The notes beneath the pieces are model-generated. The model made no database searches. It saw only the letters and a program-made list of their open reading frames with translations, and was not told the DNA's origin. The position numbers and the translations under genes were made by a program. From positions 1 to 64,000 of IMG/VR virus record IMGVR_UViG_3300046742_000152: a stretch of DNA of 64,000 bases, one strand, 5' to 3'. Below, one piece after another: positions 8,153 to 15,400 of the stretch; positions within the stretch are counted from its first letter, which is position 1; each line of letters starts with the position of its first letter. Source of the stretch: a virus.

Positions 8153-8386
8153 TTATTGCAATCTACCCCCTGCATCTAATACATTGCGAAGACAACTTGA
8201 TTGCCCTGCTCTTGAAGTAACTTTCTTGGCATGAGCAAACGCACTAGGATCATTGAATGTTTGCATGACCATAGTTGATTTGTCGAGATAAACATTAAGA
8301 CCCTTCTTGGGAATCGAGTTTGCTATCTTCTCAGCATTGGCGATTGATTGATTTATGCTTTCTAGGAATGCTTCTGTTGTATTCAT
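8153..8386 (-). CDS. Hypothetical protein (77 aa)
   Basis: Not recognised. Basic C-terminal half with Ser/Arg/Gly (VTSRAGQSSCLRN). ATG lies 8 bases after the -10 box at 8394-8399, so the mRNA is predicted leaderless. Confidence 0.55.
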   Translation of the reverse strand: MNTTEAFLESINQSIANAEKIANSIPKKGLNVYLDKSTMVMQTFNDPSAFAHAKKVTSRAGQSSCLRNVLDAGGRLQ

Positions 8387-8393
8387 AACAAAA

Positions 8394-8422
8394 ATACTAA
8401 AATAGTTTTTTATTTATGTCAA
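8394..8422 (-). promoter_or_regulatory. Leaderless-type promoter of the 8153-8386 gene
   Basis: TTGACA, 17-base spacer, TAGTAT. Seven bases to ATG. Confidence 0.7.
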
Positions 8423-8424
8423 CA

Positions 8425-8685
8425 CTATTTTGAATATTTTTTAATTTCGTTGTTTTTTATGTCTAATTCGCTCTCTATAAGTTCTGCAACATTTTCACTA
8501 ACAGATATTTCGTGATCTTTGGATAGAGTATTTAATAATTGAACTAAATTTTTTCCTGTGTTATCTCTACCTTCATTCCCTGCTAGAAATAAATTATCTT
8601 TATTCATTAAAATAAGATCATCTATTTTAATTAAGATGTGATTCATGGCATCTTCACTACCCCTTATTCCTAATTGTATTTTCAT
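8425..8685 (-). CDS. Hypothetical protein (86 aa)
   Basis: Not recognised. Helical soluble protein (MKIQLGIRGSEDAM start, Lys-rich end). It is the first frame after tRNA-Cys, separated by a 140-base stretch with small hairpins. Confidence 0.5.
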   Translation of the reverse strand: MKIQLGIRGSEDAMNHILIKIDDLILMNKDNLFLAGNEGRDNTGKNLVQLLNTLSKDHEISVSENVAELIESELDIKNNEIKKYSK

Positions 8686-8824
8686 AGTTTACTTTAAATA
8701 TTTGCATGGAGAGTATCCATGACTAACTCCGATATAGTAGTAATCGAATTACTTTCTAGTCTTTTTTAGTTGATCAAGCAGGGAGTGTTCTTTTGGAGAG
8801 AACAAAAAGAGGTGAACCTAAAAG
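8686..8824 (-). other. Noncoding stretch with several small hairpins after tRNA-Cys
   Basis: No supported gene. It holds AGTAAT-tcg-ATTACT (6 bp) and GTTCT-CTCCAAA-AGAAC on the minus strand. The latter is a 5-bp stem with a 7-base loop like the anticodon arm of tRNA-Trp (CCA), but normal D and T arms are absent. Possibly a decayed tRNA or processing signals. Confidence 0.3.
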
Positions 8825-8899
8825 TGGACGCATGGATCAGAATCGAACTGACGAATAAGAGTTTTGCAGACTCCTGCCTTACCACTTGGCTACCATGCG
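8825..8899 (-). tRNA. tRNA-Cys (GCA)
   Basis: A 75-base cloverleaf: acceptor CGCATGG pairs with CCATGCG, discriminator base U73 as usual for Cys, CCA encoded. The anticodon stem GGAGT/ACTCT encloses CTGCAAA, giving GCA. The T arm contains GTTCGATTC. It sits between the 8917 lipoprotein gene and the 8686-8824 hairpin region, in the minus-strand transcript. Phage tRNAs usually top up codons rare in the host. Confidence 0.92.
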
Positions 8900-8916
8900 A
8901 ATTAAATTGTTTTGTA

Positions 8917-9237
8917 TTAATATTTAATATTAACTCCCCCTTGGACATAATTTGGTTCTTTCTTTATCCATTCGGGTAATTTTAATCTTTCTACTTTAAC
9001 ATATTCTGATAAATAAAATTTAAATGCTTCTTGATCATTATTTTCTTCTGCCCTCCTTATTTCTTCTAAATATTCTTTTTCTAATTTTTTATTATCGGCA
9101 TCTTTTGAGAGAACTGAATCTATCTCTGCTTGCATCTCTGATGAACGAGAGACTTTTGTATCTGTTGGATTTAAATTAGAGGAATGATTGCATCCTGTCA
9201 ATACCAAAATAATTAATAAATTATTAATCGTCCTCAT
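8917..9237 (-). CDS. Putative small lipoprotein (106 aa)
   Basis: The N-terminus has a hydrophobic stretch followed by LTGC at residues 12-15, a lipobox. The mature part is a charged, largely helical chain with Glu/Lys-rich coiled-coil character. Outer-membrane or periplasmic lipoprotein of unknown role. Spanin-like function is possible, but no partner is seen. It overlaps the upstream gene by 14 bases. Confidence 0.6.
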   Translation of the reverse strand: MRTINNLLIILVLTGCNHSSNLNPTDTKVSRSSEMQAEIDSVLSKDADNKKLEKEYLEEIRRAEENNDQEAFKFYLSEYVKVERLKLPEWIKKEPNYVQGGVNIKY

Positions 9238-9451
9238 GTACTTCTTCTTTCATTTCTTTTTTTATTTCTTCGTATATTTTATATAATAAATCTTTTTGTG
9301 CGTGATAAATTGTGTTTTGCTCTTGCCAAGGGATTTCACCAAGTTCGCCATGAGTTTCGGGAAACTTTATTTGTTTATCAACATTTCTTACTGCATACAA
9401 TGCCATGTTGAATCCATGCTTTGCTCCACTATTAAATTCATCGTGTGCCAT
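9224..9451 (-). CDS. Hypothetical protein (75 aa)
   Basis: Not recognised. The ATG at 9451 (MAHDEFNSGA) is chosen because the promoter -10 box ends at 9466, which excludes the earlier in-frame codons. Acidic C-terminus rich in E and K. Confidence 0.55.
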   Translation of the reverse strand: MAHDEFNSGAKHGFNMALYAVRNVDKQIKFPETHGELGEIPWQEQNTIYHAQKDLLYKIYEEIKKEMKEEVHEDD

Positions 9452-9453
9452 AA

Positions 9454-9882
9454 TCAATACCAACAACTATAAAATACTCGATAACCTTTGTCAAGCATTT
9501 TATGTGCTTCTGCGACAAAATTCAAATCTTGCTCCTTATAATAGTATTCATTTTCGGGATATGGTTTATCATTTTCATCTCTCCAAAAATATGAATCACT
9601 ACCCCAAAAGAATCCATTTGCTTCGGGCAAATTAAAATTCACAATATCATCTTGCAAATCATAAAGGTCTGCCCTAGTTAATTGCAACTCAACACAATTA
9701 AAATCACCACTAAGGTCATTATCTTCTTCAGATGGTTTCCAATTTGGTCTGCCCTTAGCTTCCCATAAGTCTTCCATCCAACCTTGTAAACGATTATGTT
9801 TTCTCCAATCGCAAATTCCAATATCATCGTCACTATTTCTCTTGCGAGGTGGACGAGCAAAAGCAAACATATCTAATCCCAT
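9454..9882 (-). CDS. Conserved phage/bacterial protein with WRKHNRLQGW motif
   Basis: Matches a small family seen in many phages: opening MGLDMFAFAR, then WRKHNRLQGWMEDLW (about 26-40), a FNCVELQL strand, a DLYDLQDDI helix, a GFFWGSDS turn and a C-terminal FYSCWY. I recall no experimental function for this family. Its last codons contain the promoter of the next gene (TTGACA at 9489-9494). Confidence 0.65.
   Translation of the reverse strand: MGLDMFAFARPPRKRNSDDDIGICDWRKHNRLQGWMEDLWEAKGRPNWKPSEEDNDLSGDFNCVELQLTRADLYDLQDDIVNFNLPEANGFFWGSDSYFWRDENDKPYPENEYYYKEQDLNFVAEAHKMLDKGYRVFYSCWY
9466..9494 (-). promoter_or_regulatory. Promoter of the 9224-9451 gene
   Basis: TTGACA, 17-base spacer, TATAGT, inside the upstream coding sequence. 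It predicts a leader of only about 8 bases. Confidence 0.65.
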
Positions 9883-9894
9883 AATATTTTCTCC

Positions 9895-10077
9895 TTATTT
9901 ATTTTCATATTTAATTTTAAAACCAAGATCAGTTAAGCACAAAAGATCAACTCTGTCAAGACTTTTTCTGCGAGTTAATAAGTTAAGATTTTCTGCATGA
10001 TTAGACTTAACGACCCATAAACTATCTTTTCTGTTCTTGTATTTTTTTTCTTTTACTATAATTTCTTGATTCTTCAT
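9895..10077 (-). CDS. Small basic protein (60 aa)
   Basis: Not recognised. Lys/Arg-rich (KEKKYKNRKDS, LLTRRKSL), plausibly nucleic-acid binding. ATG 7 bases after the -10 box, predicted leaderless. Confidence 0.5.
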   Translation of the reverse strand: MKNQEIIVKEKKYKNRKDSLWVVKSNHAENLNLLTRRKSLDRVDLLCLTDLGFKIKYENK

Positions 10078-10083
10078 GCTAAA

Positions 10084-10112
10084 ACAATAAAGTAAAAATT
10101 AACAGATGTCAA
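10084..10112 (-). promoter_or_regulatory. Leaderless-type promoter of the 9895-10077 gene
   Basis: TTGACA, 17-base spacer, TATTGT. Six bases to ATG. Confidence 0.65.
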
Positions 10113-10116
10113 GGAT

Positions 10117-10230
10117 TTAATCAGAATCTATGCTTAAAATAATTAAAACAAATAGCAAAATTAAGGTGCAACCAATAAAAACATTAACCGCATAAAAAAC
10201 ATCGGGTAAATTTTGCAACAATTTAGTCAT
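10117..10230 (-). CDS. Single-span membrane micropeptide (37 aa)
   Basis: From ATG at 10230, overlapping the end of the upstream gene by 8 bases: a short amphipathic start (MTKLLQNLPD), one hydrophobic helix of about 20 residues and an acidic tail (SIDSD). Similar in build to the micropeptides at 18134 and 47840. Unknown role. Confidence 0.5.
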   Translation of the reverse strand: MTKLLQNLPDVFYAVNVFIGCTLILLFVLIILSIDSD

Positions 10231-10528
10231 CTTTGATATTTGTTGGATTTAATTGTTTATTTACATTATGTTGCATACGAAGCATAATGCCATCTACATA
10301 TCCAAGATTGTTAAAGTCTGCTTGTTCAATGTTTGCCCCATTCTCAAGATCGTCAAGTATATTCTCACAAGCACTAATAATATCATACAAATAATATTCT
10401 TCTTTACTTATGTCTTCTGCATTTGCTTCTTCTTTCATTTCTTTTAATTCTGCGTTTTTTATATATGGTTCATAACCTTTTATGTTTGGAATCATTAATA
10501 AAGTATCATGGTTACAATAAATTGGCAT
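10223..10528 (-). CDS. Acidic hypothetical protein (101 aa)
   Basis: Not recognised. Helical and acidic in the middle (ELKEMKEEANAEDISKEE). Start overlaps the upstream stop as TAATG. Confidence 0.55.
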   Translation of the reverse strand: MPIYCNHDTLLMIPNIKGYEPYIKNAELKEMKEEANAEDISKEEYYLYDIISACENILDDLENGANIEQADFNNLGYVDGIMLRMQHNVNKQLNPTNIKDD

Positions 10529-11145
10529 TATGCTACTAATAAATCTTCTTCAATTAATTCGCCATTCTTTGTAGGGATAACAACATCTACAAGGAAATCT
10601 CTGATCATTTCTGTTATTTGAACCAATTCGTGGAATTCGTCAAAGTCTAAAGCGTGAGCATCACCTTGTCCACCATAAGACATACGATAACCTTCTCGTA
10701 ATGGTGCAGTTTTACCTGTGCTTTTTCTGACCCAATTTCCTGTTTGAGGGCATTTAACATATTGCCAAGGCTGATGAAAAGAGTTAAGGTAAACCAAAAT
10801 ATCTAAAGCACCCTTTGGGTTGCCAACACTATCTTTTTTTTCTGTCCAATCAATAAAGTCAATATTAGCAGATGGAAAATCTGATTTAACATCGGTTAAT
10901 TGAACCATAATTCCTTTGTAGTTTTCTTTGGTATAATATGTATATGGTTGCCCACCAAATTGATTTGTTTGAGTTGCTTTGCAACCTGTTTTCTCGCACA
11001 TTTTTCGATCACGATCACTTTTGCTCTTCCATGATAAAATATGTTCAGAGGGTAAAACCTTCTTGACTAATTGATTGCTTTTAAAGATAACATTTTCGGG
11101 TGACCATGTTTTCCAACGGACATTTGTATTTGCAAAATAATTCAT
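10528..11145 (-). CDS. Hypothetical protein (205 aa)
   Basis: Not recognised. Soluble, with Cys and aromatic residues (WKTWSPENV opening, CPQTGNWVRKSTGK around 127-140). One of the longer proteins in this block and first gene of its operon, with AAAGGAG five bases before the ATG and a promoter 32 bases upstream. This led, Shine-Dalgarno start contrasts with the leaderless genes around it. Confidence 0.6.
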   Translation of the reverse strand: MNYFANTNVRWKTWSPENVIFKSNQLVKKVLPSEHILSWKSKSDRDRKMCEKTGCKATQTNQFGGQPYTYYTKENYKGIMVQLTDVKSDFPSANIDFIDWTEKKDSVGNPKGALDILVYLNSFHQPWQYVKCPQTGNWVRKSTGKTAPLREGYRMSYGGQGDAHALDFDEFHELVQITEMIRDFLVDVVIPTKNGELIEEDLLVA

Positions 11146-11176
11146 TTCGTCTCCTTTGTTTAATTATTAAAACTAA

Positions 11177-11205
11177 ATCCTAAGAAACTTTTTCAACATT
11201 GTCAA
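11177..11205 (-). promoter_or_regulatory. Promoter of the 10528-11145 gene
   Basis: TTGACA, 17-base spacer, TAGGAT, inside the 3' end of the upstream gene. Leader of about 25 bases with AAAGGAG. Confidence 0.7.
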
Positions 11206-11350
11206 CAGAAAAATTTGCAAAATGATGTCCATGCTCATCGTAAAACGCTTGAACAACTTCAACTGCATCAAGCACATCGTTACTATTATCACCAAGAGCA
11301 GAGGTTTCTGCTTCATTTAAAACTAATTCTATCGCTTTTTCCAATTTCAT
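11180..11350 (-). CDS. Small acidic protein (56 aa)
   Basis: Not recognised. Starts at 11350, overlapping the upstream TAA as TAATG (MKLEKAIELVLNEAE). Helical and acidic. Confidence 0.55.
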   Translation of the reverse strand: MKLEKAIELVLNEAETSALGDNSNDVLDAVEVVQAFYDEHGHHFANFSVDNVEKVS

Positions 11351-11565
11351 TATTTTGTCTCCCAATTTTTTAATTTGCCAAAAGTTTGTTCCCACTCTTC
11401 TTTTATTTGAATGTTAGAGCATTCGTCAAGTGGTTCAACTCCGTATATTAACATATCAATTATGTCAGAAACATTCATGTTCATTGCCTCATATTCTGCA
11501 AGATCATATCTCATTTCGTCATAATCGGGATTACCTTCTCTTGATTCTCTTTGTGTGTTTCTCAT
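11350..11565 (-). CDS. Acidic hypothetical protein (71 aa)
   Basis: Not recognised. D/E-rich with a basic first dozen residues, helical (MNVSDIIDML segment). Coupled to the next gene by TAATG. Confidence 0.55.
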   Translation of the reverse strand: MRNTQRESREGNPDYDEMRYDLAEYEAMNMNVSDIIDMLIYGVEPLDECSNIQIKEEWEQTFGKLKNWETK

Positions 11566-11568
11566 ATT

Positions 11569-11772
11569 TTAATCTCCTTCGTTGGTTGCTACTACCAATA
11601 GTTTGACATCTTCTCCATCTCCTGTCAACCCAAAAATATCAATACAGGCTTGAAAAATTTCTCCATCTTCGGGAGCAACACTAATCCATGCACAATTTTG
11701 CCCATTTTTTGTTGTAACTATATCCCACTCATGTTCAAGTAGTCTAGCTTTTTGATATTTAGTTAGTTTCAT
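11569..11772 (-). CDS. Hypothetical protein (67 aa)
   Basis: Not recognised. Basic start (MKLTKYQKARLLEHEWD) resembling the opening of many small phage proteins, then a beta-rich acidic body. Confidence 0.55.
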   Translation of the reverse strand: MKLTKYQKARLLEHEWDIVTTKNGQNCAWISVAPEDGEIFQACIDIFGLTGDGEDVKLLVVATNEGD

Positions 11773-11920
11773 CTTCTAATTCTTCTAATTGTTTATATAA
11801 ATTATCTATATTTTTTTCTAATTCCATTATATATTTTATATTATGAGGTTCTTTAGCTTCAATATAATCTAATTCAATTTCTAATTTACGAATTTCTGTT
11901 TTTAATTCTTTATTATTCAT
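11759..11920 (-). CDS. Coiled-coil peptide (53 aa)
   Basis: Start at 11920 overlaps the end of the upstream gene by 8 bases. Nearly all of it is a charged amphipathic helix with heptad-like leucine and isoleucine spacing (LKTEIRKLEIELDYI), so probably a coiled coil. Confidence 0.5.
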   Translation of the reverse strand: MNNKELKTEIRKLEIELDYIEAKEPHNIKYIMELEKNIDNLYKQLEELEDETN

Positions 11921-12158
11921 ATTTTCTGTCAAAATTTTTAGGCTCAAGCTCTTTCCAATCCACTTCATCAGCTTTTATTTTCCATGCAATATCTCCATTT
12001 GTAGGATCAGCATATTCAATATTAAAATCACAATCATCAAGAGTTTTGTAGGGATCATACTCTCTTACTATTTGCTCTGCTTCATCTCGACTTTCTGCTT
12101 CGACATAAAAGGCATTAATTATTTTAATACCAACACAATATTCTCTTTTTTTACTCAT
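11913..12158 (-). CDS. Small beta-alpha-beta protein, DpnD/PcfM-like build
   Basis: The pattern (YCVGIKIINAFYVEAESRDE, then an EQIVREYD helix) is a strand, strand, helix unit like that of small DpnD/PcfM-type or sensor-like domains. A similar layout occurs in the 13077-13307 product. Function unknown. Confidence 0.5.
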   Translation of the reverse strand: MSKKREYCVGIKIINAFYVEAESRDEAEQIVREYDPYKTLDDCDFNIEYADPTNGDIAWKIKADEVDWKELEPKNFDRKYE

Positions 12159-12343
12159 GCTTTTTTATTTTTATAATATTCTTGATCTAACAAATCATCT
12201 AATAAATGAACGATGCCCCAACCTAACTCTCTGTCTAATGGAACAGGTTGACCTTCTTTTTCTTCAGCGGGTTTAAAGTCATGCCATAAAATAGATAACA
12301 AGTGATCCCTTTGTTTTTCTAGTAACTGATAATCAATGTTCAT
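12155..12343 (-). CDS. Hypothetical protein (62 aa)
   Basis: Not recognised. Helical, with a Trp/His pair and acidic C-terminal half. Overlaps both neighbours by 4 bases. Confidence 0.5.
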   Translation of the reverse strand: MNIDYQLLEKQRDHLLSILWHDFKPAEEKEGQPVPLDRELGWGIVHLLDDLLDQEYYKNKKA

Positions 12344-12879
12344 AAGTCTCTATTTAAGTTATCAAGTTGTGCTTCATGTTTAAATTCACTACCCCATTCA
12401 TCAACAGATTTATCAGATAAATCACAAGCGATTTCTATATTGCTAACATTATGCCATGCTTCATCTGCATTAACACTACCATCGGGATTTCGACTTGGTT
12501 TTTTAAATTTTTTATTACAATTATCTTCTATATGATTGGAAATAATTAATATGTCATCAGCAATACAAGCTAGACGATGCCTAAGTTCAAAATTCTCTTG
12601 AAGCAATCTATCTATATTATTTTTAGATATACTTTTTTCTTCTTGCAATAGTTTCATGTGATCCATTGTCAATTTATATTCCTCTTCCGTTAGGTAAGAA
12701 TAACTATCTAAAAATTCTTGTTTAGTTAATCTATTAAAATCTACCATTTTTTCTTCGTCATCGCAAAAATGTCTAGCAGGGATGTTGCAAACATAATGTC
12801 CTTTTTTGGCTCTCTCCGCAAGAGTCATGTTTACTGAATCTTCGTAAGTTGGATAATCGTCTCCTATAATTTCTTTCAT
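12340..12879 (-). CDS. Hypothetical protein (179 aa), coiled-coil centre
   Basis: Not recognised. An N-terminal soluble region (MKEIIGDDYPTYEDSV) leads into a long helix with coiled-coil character (about 60-115), then a mixed C-terminal region. ATG 7 bases after the -10 box, so a leaderless transcript is predicted. It heads a coupled run reaching about 11180. Confidence 0.6.
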   Translation of the reverse strand: MKEIIGDDYPTYEDSVNMTLAERAKKGHYVCNIPARHFCDDEEKMVDFNRLTKQEFLDSYSYLTEEEYKLTMDHMKLLQEEKSISKNNIDRLLQENFELRHRLACIADDILIISNHIEDNCNKKFKKPSRNPDGSVNADEAWHNVSNIEIACDLSDKSVDEWGSEFKHEAQLDNLNRDL

Positions 12880-12885
12880 GCCTTT

Positions 12886-12914
12886 ACCTTATATAAGTTA
12901 TTTATTATTGTCAA
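12886..12914 (-). promoter_or_regulatory. Leaderless-type promoter of the 12879-11180 run
   Basis: TTGACA, 17-base spacer, TAAGGT (a TATAAG at spacing 15 is an alternative). Six bases to ATG. Confidence 0.6.
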
Positions 12915-12918
12915 GCAT

Positions 12919-13074
12919 TTATTTTTCGGGTGGAAATCTACCATAGTTCCCCATGCCATCGTAATCCATAGAGTCAGCATTAATTTCACTCATTATTTTG
13001 TTCATTTGTTTTTTGGATGAACGCATATTTTGTTTGCGATAAAACCAATTAATTATTGTGCGAATTATTTTCAT
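12919..13074 (-). CDS. Small basic protein (51 aa)
   Basis: From ATG at 13074, 2 bases after the upstream stop. Basic N-terminal half (IRTIINWFYRKQNMRSSKKQ), with a Gly/Tyr/Asp-rich tail. Possibly membrane- or nucleic-acid-associated. Unknown. Confidence 0.5.
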   Translation of the reverse strand: MKIIRTIINWFYRKQNMRSSKKQMNKIMSEINADSMDYDGMGNYGRFPPEK

Positions 13075-13076
13075 GC

Positions 13077-13307
13077 TTATTCTCCTCTGATATATGCACC
13101 AAATTCATCATCATCCATATGCGATGTTCCACCAAGAGGATTGCAAGAAACAATATCCGCGTTCTCTTTCCATGCCTTACTAATTTCCCAATCACTATCT
13201 AATTGAGAGAAAGCCTTATTTTGGGCATCTTCGGGCGAATCTGCTACTATCTCAAAAGTACGATATGTCGTACTGCTCATTTCTACTTCGTATATTTTCT
13301 TTGTCAT
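13077..13307 (-). CDS. Small beta-alpha-beta protein (76 aa)
   Basis: YEVEMSSTTYRTFEIVADSPEDAQNKAF is a strand-strand-helix unit like that of the 11913-12158 product, followed by an acidic tail with a CNPLGG turn. Predicted leaderless: ATG 8 bases after the -10 box. Function unknown. Confidence 0.55.
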   Translation of the reverse strand: MTKKIYEVEMSSTTYRTFEIVADSPEDAQNKAFSQLDSDWEISKAWKENADIVSCNPLGGTSHMDDDEFGAYIRGE

Positions 13308-13314
13308 GGCTAAA

Positions 13315-13343
13315 ATAGTAATATAGCTACTCTAGCTTGTCAA
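13315..13343 (-). promoter_or_regulatory. Leaderless-type promoter of the 13077-13307 gene
   Basis: TTGACA, 17-base spacer, TACTAT. Seven bases to ATG. The -35 box lies in the final codons of the preceding gene. Confidence 0.7.
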
Positions 13344-13623
13344 GCGTTTTTTTAAACTCTTCATAAGTTATAGCTTCGCTTTTTTCAAAATCTTCGCATG
13401 GTTTTGCGAATTTTATTTTATCTATTTCTAATATTTCTTTGCCATCAATAATGTGTTTATTTACATCGTGAATCATTAACTCTAAAGTATCAAGTAAATC
13501 TTTTGGGTCTTCACCAACAATTTCGGGTTCTTCGCTATGAGCGAAAATTTCTCCATCATCATTATACATAACTTCGTAAAGACCATAAGTATTTTTGTCT
13601 TTAATTATTCTATAATTCCACAT
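13327..13623 (-). CDS. Conserved small protein, MWNYRII family
   Basis: The N-terminus MWNYRIIKDKNTYGLYEVMY and the following HSEEPEIVGEDPKDLLDTLELM match a small family found across bacteria and phages. It folds as strands followed by a helix, with no known activity. Three bases separate it from the upstream gene. Confidence 0.6.
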   Translation of the reverse strand: MWNYRIIKDKNTYGLYEVMYNDDGEIFAHSEEPEIVGEDPKDLLDTLELMIHDVNKHIIDGKEILEIDKIKFAKPCEDFEKSEAITYEEFKKTLDKLE

Positions 13624-13626
13624 TGA

Positions 13627-13953
13627 TTATTCCTCGTACATATAAATTGGAGTAAATTCACCGACATAAGCACCCTCAATATTAAAATGAAAATACTCTA
13701 TCGCCTCTTCATTCGTCATGCCTTCGTTCATTAGTCCACCAATTATTTGGTCGGCAGAGTAAACAACTCTGCCGTCACTAGAATAACCCATGATAGCATG
13801 ATCGTGACCATCAGCGAATAATGCTTCGGGATTATATTCAGCAATCGTTTCCTTTAATTGTTCGACTCGTTCAGATCGAATTTTTCTAATTTTATCTATT
13901 GTATCCATGTTTTTGTTGTCGTTGCAGACGCAATTTTTATCTCTGCAAGCCAT
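13627..13953 (-). CDS. Conserved phage hypothetical protein (108 aa)
   Basis: The C-terminal two-thirds (ALFADGHDHAIMGYSSDGRVVY, then GGLMNEGMTNEEAIEYFHFNI and GAYVGEFTPIYM) belongs to a family common in phage genomes but uncharacterised. The N-terminal 15 residues carry CRDKNCVCN, three cysteines that may not be native to the family. An ATG at 13908 (MDTIDKI) is an alternative start. Confidence 0.65.
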   Translation of the reverse strand: MACRDKNCVCNDNKNMDTIDKIRKIRSERVEQLKETIAEYNPEALFADGHDHAIMGYSSDGRVVYSADQIIGGLMNEGMTNEEAIEYFHFNIEGAYVGEFTPIYMYEE

Positions 13954-13954
13954 A

Positions 13955-14176
13955 TTACGAATAATTATCTAGCAACCAATTCATGTAATTTTTAAGTTCA
14001 TAAAAAAATCTTTCAGAATTATCTTGTTTAAACCAAAACGATAAATTCTCAATTAAATCACCTGTCTGATCTGAAACTCTTTGTAACTCTTCAATAGAAA
14101 AGTTACTATTGTTAATAATATCTTCAAGAATAAGTTTATTTGCAGTTACGAGTGCTTCTATTTGTTTTTCATTCAT
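13955..14176 (-). CDS. Helical hypothetical protein (73 aa)
   Basis: Not recognised. ATG at 14176 preferred over an upstream GTG at 14185. Mostly amphipathic helix (EKQIEALVTANKLILED). Confidence 0.5.
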   Translation of the reverse strand: MNEKQIEALVTANKLILEDIINNSNFSIEELQRVSDQTGDLIENLSFWFKQDNSERFFYELKNYMNWLLDNYS

Positions 14177-14378
14177 GGGTTTCACCTACATAATCTCCGC
14201 TTGATAAAATAATGTCTTCAACTAATTGCATGGTTTCATTTTGCATGAAAGGTTCTAACTTGTCAAGCAATTTATTAGCAATCATTTCTTGAGCAGATTC
14301 AGATTGCAAATTAATTTGACAAGTACCTGTGTTGGCACAAGCTATTTCCTTTAAAGTATTAAGTATTATCTCTTTCAT
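14169..14378 (-). CDS. Helical hypothetical protein (69 aa)
   Basis: Not recognised. Glu/Gln-rich helices with two cysteines (CANTGTC) in a short loop. Overlaps its neighbours by 8 and 20 bases. Confidence 0.5.
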   Translation of the reverse strand: MKEIILNTLKEIACANTGTCQINLQSESAQEMIANKLLDKLEPFMQNETMQLVEDIILSSGDYVGETHE

Positions 14379-14604
14379 TGTTTATAGATATTTCAAGGGA
14401 TTTAACAAATTGATTCAATGTCTCTAACCTGCTTTCGGCATCATCTAATAATGATAGAGATTCTTCCGCATTTTTATAAAAATCAGTAGTTGAATGATCT
14501 CCGATACCAATTGGTATTTCCCCTAATAATTTCAAGCTTAATTTTGCTTTAGCTATATCAGCTTCCGCTGAAGTTTTTAACATATTATATAATTCTTTAT
14601 TCAT
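14359..14604 (-). CDS. Helical hypothetical protein (81 aa)
   Basis: Not recognised. Two long amphipathic helices separated by a Gly-rich turn (GEIPIGIGDHS), a helical-hairpin layout. Confidence 0.5.
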   Translation of the reverse strand: MNKELYNMLKTSAEADIAKAKLSLKLLGEIPIGIGDHSTTDFYKNAEESLSLLDDAESRLETLNQFVKSLEISINNERDNT

Positions 14605-14613
14605 TTCATTATT

Positions 14614-14895
14614 TTATTTTTCAATTTTATTTCTACACTCCCAATTTGATTTTACCATTTCTCTTTGCCTTCTAAGTTCATTGCCTTGATTTTTTAATAT
14701 TGCAATAGCTTTGTTTTCATTCATGTCACCATAAAGAACTTTTTGAACGCAAACTTGCACTTCTCTTGCGGTAACTCGATAGGGGAAGTTTCTATAAAGA
14801 AACTTATAAAACTTGCCACTTATTTTGCCGTGCTTTAGTTTTTTATGCAAGAATCTTCTGTAATTGCAGTTTTTAGTATTATGTATTGGTTTCAT
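14614..14895 (-). CDS. Basic hypothetical protein (93 aa)
   Basis: Not recognised. Very basic N-terminal third (RRFLHKKLKHGKISGKFYKFLYR) and helical rest, probably nucleic-acid binding. Ten bases after the next upstream gene. Confidence 0.5.
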   Translation of the reverse strand: MKPIHNTKNCNYRRFLHKKLKHGKISGKFYKFLYRNFPYRVTAREVQVCVQKVLYGDMNENKAIAILKNQGNELRRQREMVKSNWECRNKIEK

Positions 14896-14907
14896 GATTT
14901 AATATAT

Positions 14908-15150
14908 TTATTTGCCATTTTCGCAATCTTTATGCCATTCGGCTACATATTTATTTGAACCCCAAAACCCACACACGCAAGGTTTATTATCTTTTTGATT
15001 TGCTCCATCTTGATAACCCTTGTCGTAAGATTTATTTGCATTTTTACTTAATATTTTTTCAAATTTTTGAGAAAGATATTCTTGTGCATCAGCAAAACCT
15101 TTATCATAACCCCTTTGATAAGAGATTGATTCTGTTATTTCATCATTCAT
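14908..15150 (-). CDS. Small protein with GYxxG repeats and CxC (80 aa)
   Basis: Two related segments, YQRGYDKGFADAQ (about 10-22) and YDKGYQDGANQ (about 42-52), each with aromatic-Gly spacing, are followed by CVCGFWGS. The build resembles short internal repeats of some phage proteins. Unknown role. Confidence 0.5.
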   Translation of the reverse strand: MNDEITESISYQRGYDKGFADAQEYLSQKFEKILSKNANKSYDKGYQDGANQKDNKPCVCGFWGSNKYVAEWHKDCENGK

Positions 15151-15386
15151 TTTCGTTTACCTTTGTTTTCAAATTTTCTCTTCCAATATTTTCCACAATC
15201 TCTTAATTGAGAATTTGCATCTCTAATATATTCTAATGTATCATTGATTAATTGTACTTGTGCGTCTAATGTTTGCGATTTGTTTTGATTTTTTATTTGA
15301 TCTAAAACTTCTTGAATAAAATTAATATACGGACAAGTATCGGGGGGTATTTCGGGTTCTTTATTATTTGGAAAAAGACTATTCAC
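15147..15386 (-). CDS. Hypothetical protein (79 aa)
   Basis: Not recognised. Pro-rich opening (MNSLFPNNKEPEIPPDTCPY), Gln/Asn-rich helical middle and a Lys-rich end. Overlaps the next gene by 4 bases. Confidence 0.5.
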   Translation of the reverse strand: MNSLFPNNKEPEIPPDTCPYINFIQEVLDQIKNQNKSQTLDAQVQLINDTLEYIRDANSQLRDCGKYWKRKFENKGKRK

Positions 15387-15400
15387 ATCATGCCTTTGAT

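Noticed and set aside
8700-8830. tRNA-Pro (UGG) on the plus strand
   Set aside because: The complementary hairpin could read UGG, but no T loop or D arm is present on the plus strand.
8766-8979. Open frames on both strands through tRNA-Cys
   Set aside because: The cloverleaf at 8825-8899 is complete, so these frames are accidental.
11636-11664. Promoter inside the 11569-11772 gene
   Set aside because: TTGACA is present, but no reasonable -10 box follows at 16-18 bases.
14176-14185. GTG start at 14185 for the 13955 gene
   Set aside because: An ATG lies three codons downstream, and the window's other well-defined starts are ATG.
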